The notes beneath the pieces were generated by a model. That model saw only the letters and a program-made list of their open reading frames with translations, was not told the DNA's origin and searched no databases. Of a stretch of 64,000 bases of DNA, positions 62,001 to 64,000 are shown in pieces; the stretch's first letter is position 1, and every line of letters starts with the position of its first letter. The DNA is from Paraescarpia echinospica (lineage: Eukaryota > Annelida > Polychaeta > Sabellida > Siboglinidae): positions 54,048,870-54,112,869 of the forward strand of contig CM034533.1 of NCBI GenBank assembly GCA_020002185.1. Reading direction: 5' to 3'. Both the position numbers and the translations under genes were made by a program.

Positions 62001-63084
62001 CATCTAACAAATTTAAATATTGTTATAATAGCCGAGTTACCCGGAGCCGCCAGGGTAAGAAAGGCAGTCATATATGTGATACCCCAGAATCCACACCACC
62101 CCAGAATTTAAAAAAATATAAATCTATGAATCACTGCTAGATTGCAAATAATATTTCAGCCCCATACACACAAAACTGATGTAGATATAAGTACCATTTT
62201 AAAATTAACCCCCGAGATCTACACCCCCTCGGACGAATTACAAAAAAATCTACGAACCACCCCAATGGATCTGCTAGATCACATACAAAATTTCAGTCCA
62301 AAACATACAAAAGTATGGGGAGGGAGTAACAGAGATATGCGTCCACAAACTAACGGACATATGAAGAATCCACCCAGATCTCTCTTCACACATTTGATGG
62401 ATACACTATGTTGTAGTTTGCCTACGTCGCAATAACATATATGCACGTAACCTCTATGAGGTTTAGTTGATGGATAGATCAATCCTTTGTACCTATATAT
62501 GCTTTGTAGGCCCTTAGCCAAAAATAACTTTTTGCCAGTCTTGAATTAAACAATAGTGTGCCTTCTAGTGTGTGAACAGCTTCCTCGGAAGCCATTCATG
62601 TCAATCACAGCCATTATTGGCCAGTTTAATTTTTTCAGTGACAAACCAGTGTGATTTGAGCCATTTATTTAATTAATACTGATCCATTTGATTTGTTTCA
62701 CAACCAGTTGTGTCAGTGGTATTCATTAATTATTTATAGACTTGGAACTATTAGTTAATCTAGTGGCCAGCTGGCCTTGTGTAAATTCCACCAGTCTTAT
62801 CAGTTGTAATTACTCATCTTGGCCAGTCATCTGCCTGTCTTGAAGACAGGCAGACAGGTCTCTGGCTAAGCCCCTGATTCTTCGAAGCGTGACGAGGCTC
62901 TCCCTTGTAGGATGTGAAGGTGTCGGCGTCTGCATCGGGGAGAGGACAACTAGTCCTTGGGGACGAGGAAGGCAGTCTCTACTTCGTCAGCCGCCAACTT
63001 GACGTGTCATCATTCCACGCATACGAGCTGTGTGTCACTCATCTGTACCAGCTGAAGCAGCATAACATACTCGTCACAGTCGGG
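59075..63084 (+). CDS. VPS11: VPS11, core subunit of HOPS/CORVET (5' part; gene runs off window)
   Basis: Exon 1 is 59075-59089 (MTFLQ, donor gttgag). Exon 2 is 61911-61985 (WRRFNFFDKENVRDP, donor gtaagc). Exon 3 is 62911-63084 (acceptor ccttgtag, donor gtgtgt) and encodes GQLVLGDEEGSLYFVSRQL and FHAYELCVTHLYQLKQHNIL. Human VPS11 begins MAAYLQWRRFVFFDKE and has VTHLYQLKQHNILASVG, so start and frame fit and all junctions are phase 0. These 88 residues begin the N-terminal beta-propeller. The clathrin-like repeats and the C-terminal RING lie outside the window. The family tethers endosomes, lysosomes and vacuoles for SNARE-mediated fusion. The 5-codon exon 1 rests on phase and position only but fits well. 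Confidence 0.9.
60062..60152. repeat. Perfect palindrome with 37-bp arms
   Basis: 60062-60098 (acattacatcagataattca, aagttgcatagcaatat) is exactly complementary to 60116-60152, separated by 17 nt of AT. An AT microsatellite (about 60019-60060) precedes it. It could be a MITE, a recent inverted duplication or a hairpin RNA source. Confidence 0.95.
60160..60420 (-). CDS. Unidentified exon-like ORF inside the TIR element
   Basis: The minus frame reads VHILDMNTHYQQLVSFCQES, INELMSGTTTPIFGDSTRIK, KDKVFGMLTTFSDVDADVEV and HILLPAIAVLCKRIFVD. It looks like real protein: mixed composition, an amphipathic helical start and a hydrophobic stretch near the end. Possible splice sites are a donor TTT|gtagat near 60166 and a weak acceptor before about 60408. 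Upstream in frame there is a stop near 60425. I recognise no family. It is antisense to VPS11 and inside its intron 1. It could belong to the element or be a captured host exon. Confidence 0.35.
62632..62875 (-). repeat. Dispersed repeat, copy B (inverted partner of 49495-49750)
   Basis: The reverse complement matches 49495-49750 over about 240 bp with small indels; shared blocks include ggcagatgactggccaagat and ccactagattaactaatagt. It ends about 35 bp before VPS11 exon 3. Confidence 0.85.
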
Positions 63085-64000
63085 GTGTGTATCTCGCTTC
63101 TGTATATATATATATATAATAATAATAAAATTACTTCTTTAGCACCAATATCCTTGGAAAATCCTGAGTTAATTGGTGCAAAAAAACAAACAATTAAGTG
63201 TTTTCATAATCGTGTACAAAGCAAAAGTCGTCTACAGAAGGATGGAATTGCTAAGAAGCTAAGGAGGATATGCAATATTAAAAGATAGGTTTTTAGATGA
63301 CGGCAAAATGAAACTATATATTCCAACTGACTTAACGCTGACAGGGTGTGAGTTCCACAAAGTAGGTGTGGCAACCGAGAAGTCTTGAGTTCTAGCATTC
63401 GTTTTAACTATGGGAACAAAAAGTAGGTTTGAACCAGCTGACCAAAAGCTGTCTGGACTTTCTTGCTAGGATGAGCATTGAATGTAGGTATGGAGGTTGT
63501 TTGGATGAAAGAGCTTGATAGGTAACAAGCCTGTAAAATATTGTGTTATTATTCAAGGAGCCAATGACATTAACTAAGAACAAGTATATCCTCGACCCCT
63601 CTGATTTTGATGACATTTTTCACATACACTGTACTTTGGGACTGTTCTGACATTTTCCTTTGCAAAATTGCAGACCCTTGAATGAAATATGTTCAGTTAT
63701 TGCATGGAAAGTTATGAAATATGAACACATTTAGCATTACCTCTTAATGTGTACATAAGTTTGGCCATAACAGCAGATATTGGTCTGGAAGTAAATTTAA
63801 TAAAATGTATTAAAAATAGGAGAGTGTTAAGTAATTTTATTTGTGGTGCTTTATTATGTTCAATTTAAACTGATTATTGTTTGCAAATATACTTGTCTCA
63901 TCACATTCTCATGATGACTTGTTGTTAAATGTTTACTTGTACGTGTGATATCTTATTTTCATGATGACAACTTGTTTTATATTAAAATCACCATTTCTTT
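63085..64000. other. VPS11 intron 3, truncated by window
   Basis: AT-rich DNA with a (ta)n/(aat)n tract at 63103-63128. No further VPS11 exon (expected to continue with an acidic segment after ...TVG) is visible before the window ends. Confidence 0.5.

Overview
This is animal nuclear DNA, most likely from a marine invertebrate; the sequence alone does not settle lophotrochozoan versus amphioxus-like. It is AT-rich, the genes are spread over many short exons with GT..AG introns, there is a spliceosomal U4 snRNA gene, and satellites, minisatellites, LINE, Penelope and TIR elements fill the gaps. There are no bacterial features: no operons, no CRISPR arrays, no ribosome binding sites.

Layout. 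1-6.4 kb: a 55-bp minisatellite, then a two-exon minus-strand voltage-gated potassium channel of the Shaw/Kv3 type. Its intron is largely a foldback element with TIRs of about 0.9 kb. 6.4-16.9 kb: mostly non-coding, with a Tigger-like MITE, a long microsatellite, a decayed endonuclease fragment, one plus-strand first-exon candidate (10.45 kb) and a broken minus-strand THAP/Kolobok-like gene (11.6-15.6 kb). 17.0-19.3 kb: a 63-bp satellite of about 36 copies. 22.1-33.2 kb: a 14-exon minus-strand TAF5L gene (SAGA subunit, WD40). 33.4-35.7 kb: a dead Jockey/CR1-type LINE. 39.1-53.0 kb: a complete 8-exon minus-strand squalene synthase gene (FDFT1, 413 aa) whose introns hold several repeat arrays. 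53.7 kb: a U4 snRNA gene on the plus strand, divergent from FDFT1. 55.4-57.5 kb: a Penelope-like RT joined to a degraded non-LTR RT. 59.1 kb to the window end: the first three coding exons of VPS11 on the plus strand, starting with a 15-nt micro-exon. Most of its intron 1 is a candidate TIR element that carries an unidentified minus-strand ORF.

The genes do not form a pathway. They are unrelated housekeeping or neuronal genes: K+ channel gating, SAGA-dependent transcription, sterol synthesis, spliceosome assembly and endolysosomal tethering. The most noteworthy observations are the altered voltage sensor and S6 gate of the channel, an SRE-like site with CCAAT boxes just upstream of FDFT1, the U4 gene with compensatory stem changes, the unidentified ORF inside the VPS11-intron element, and the TAF5L exon 13/14 junction, which does not resolve with canonical splice sites. 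Exon coordinates were read by eye from splice consensus, frame and recalled family sequence; no alignment was run.
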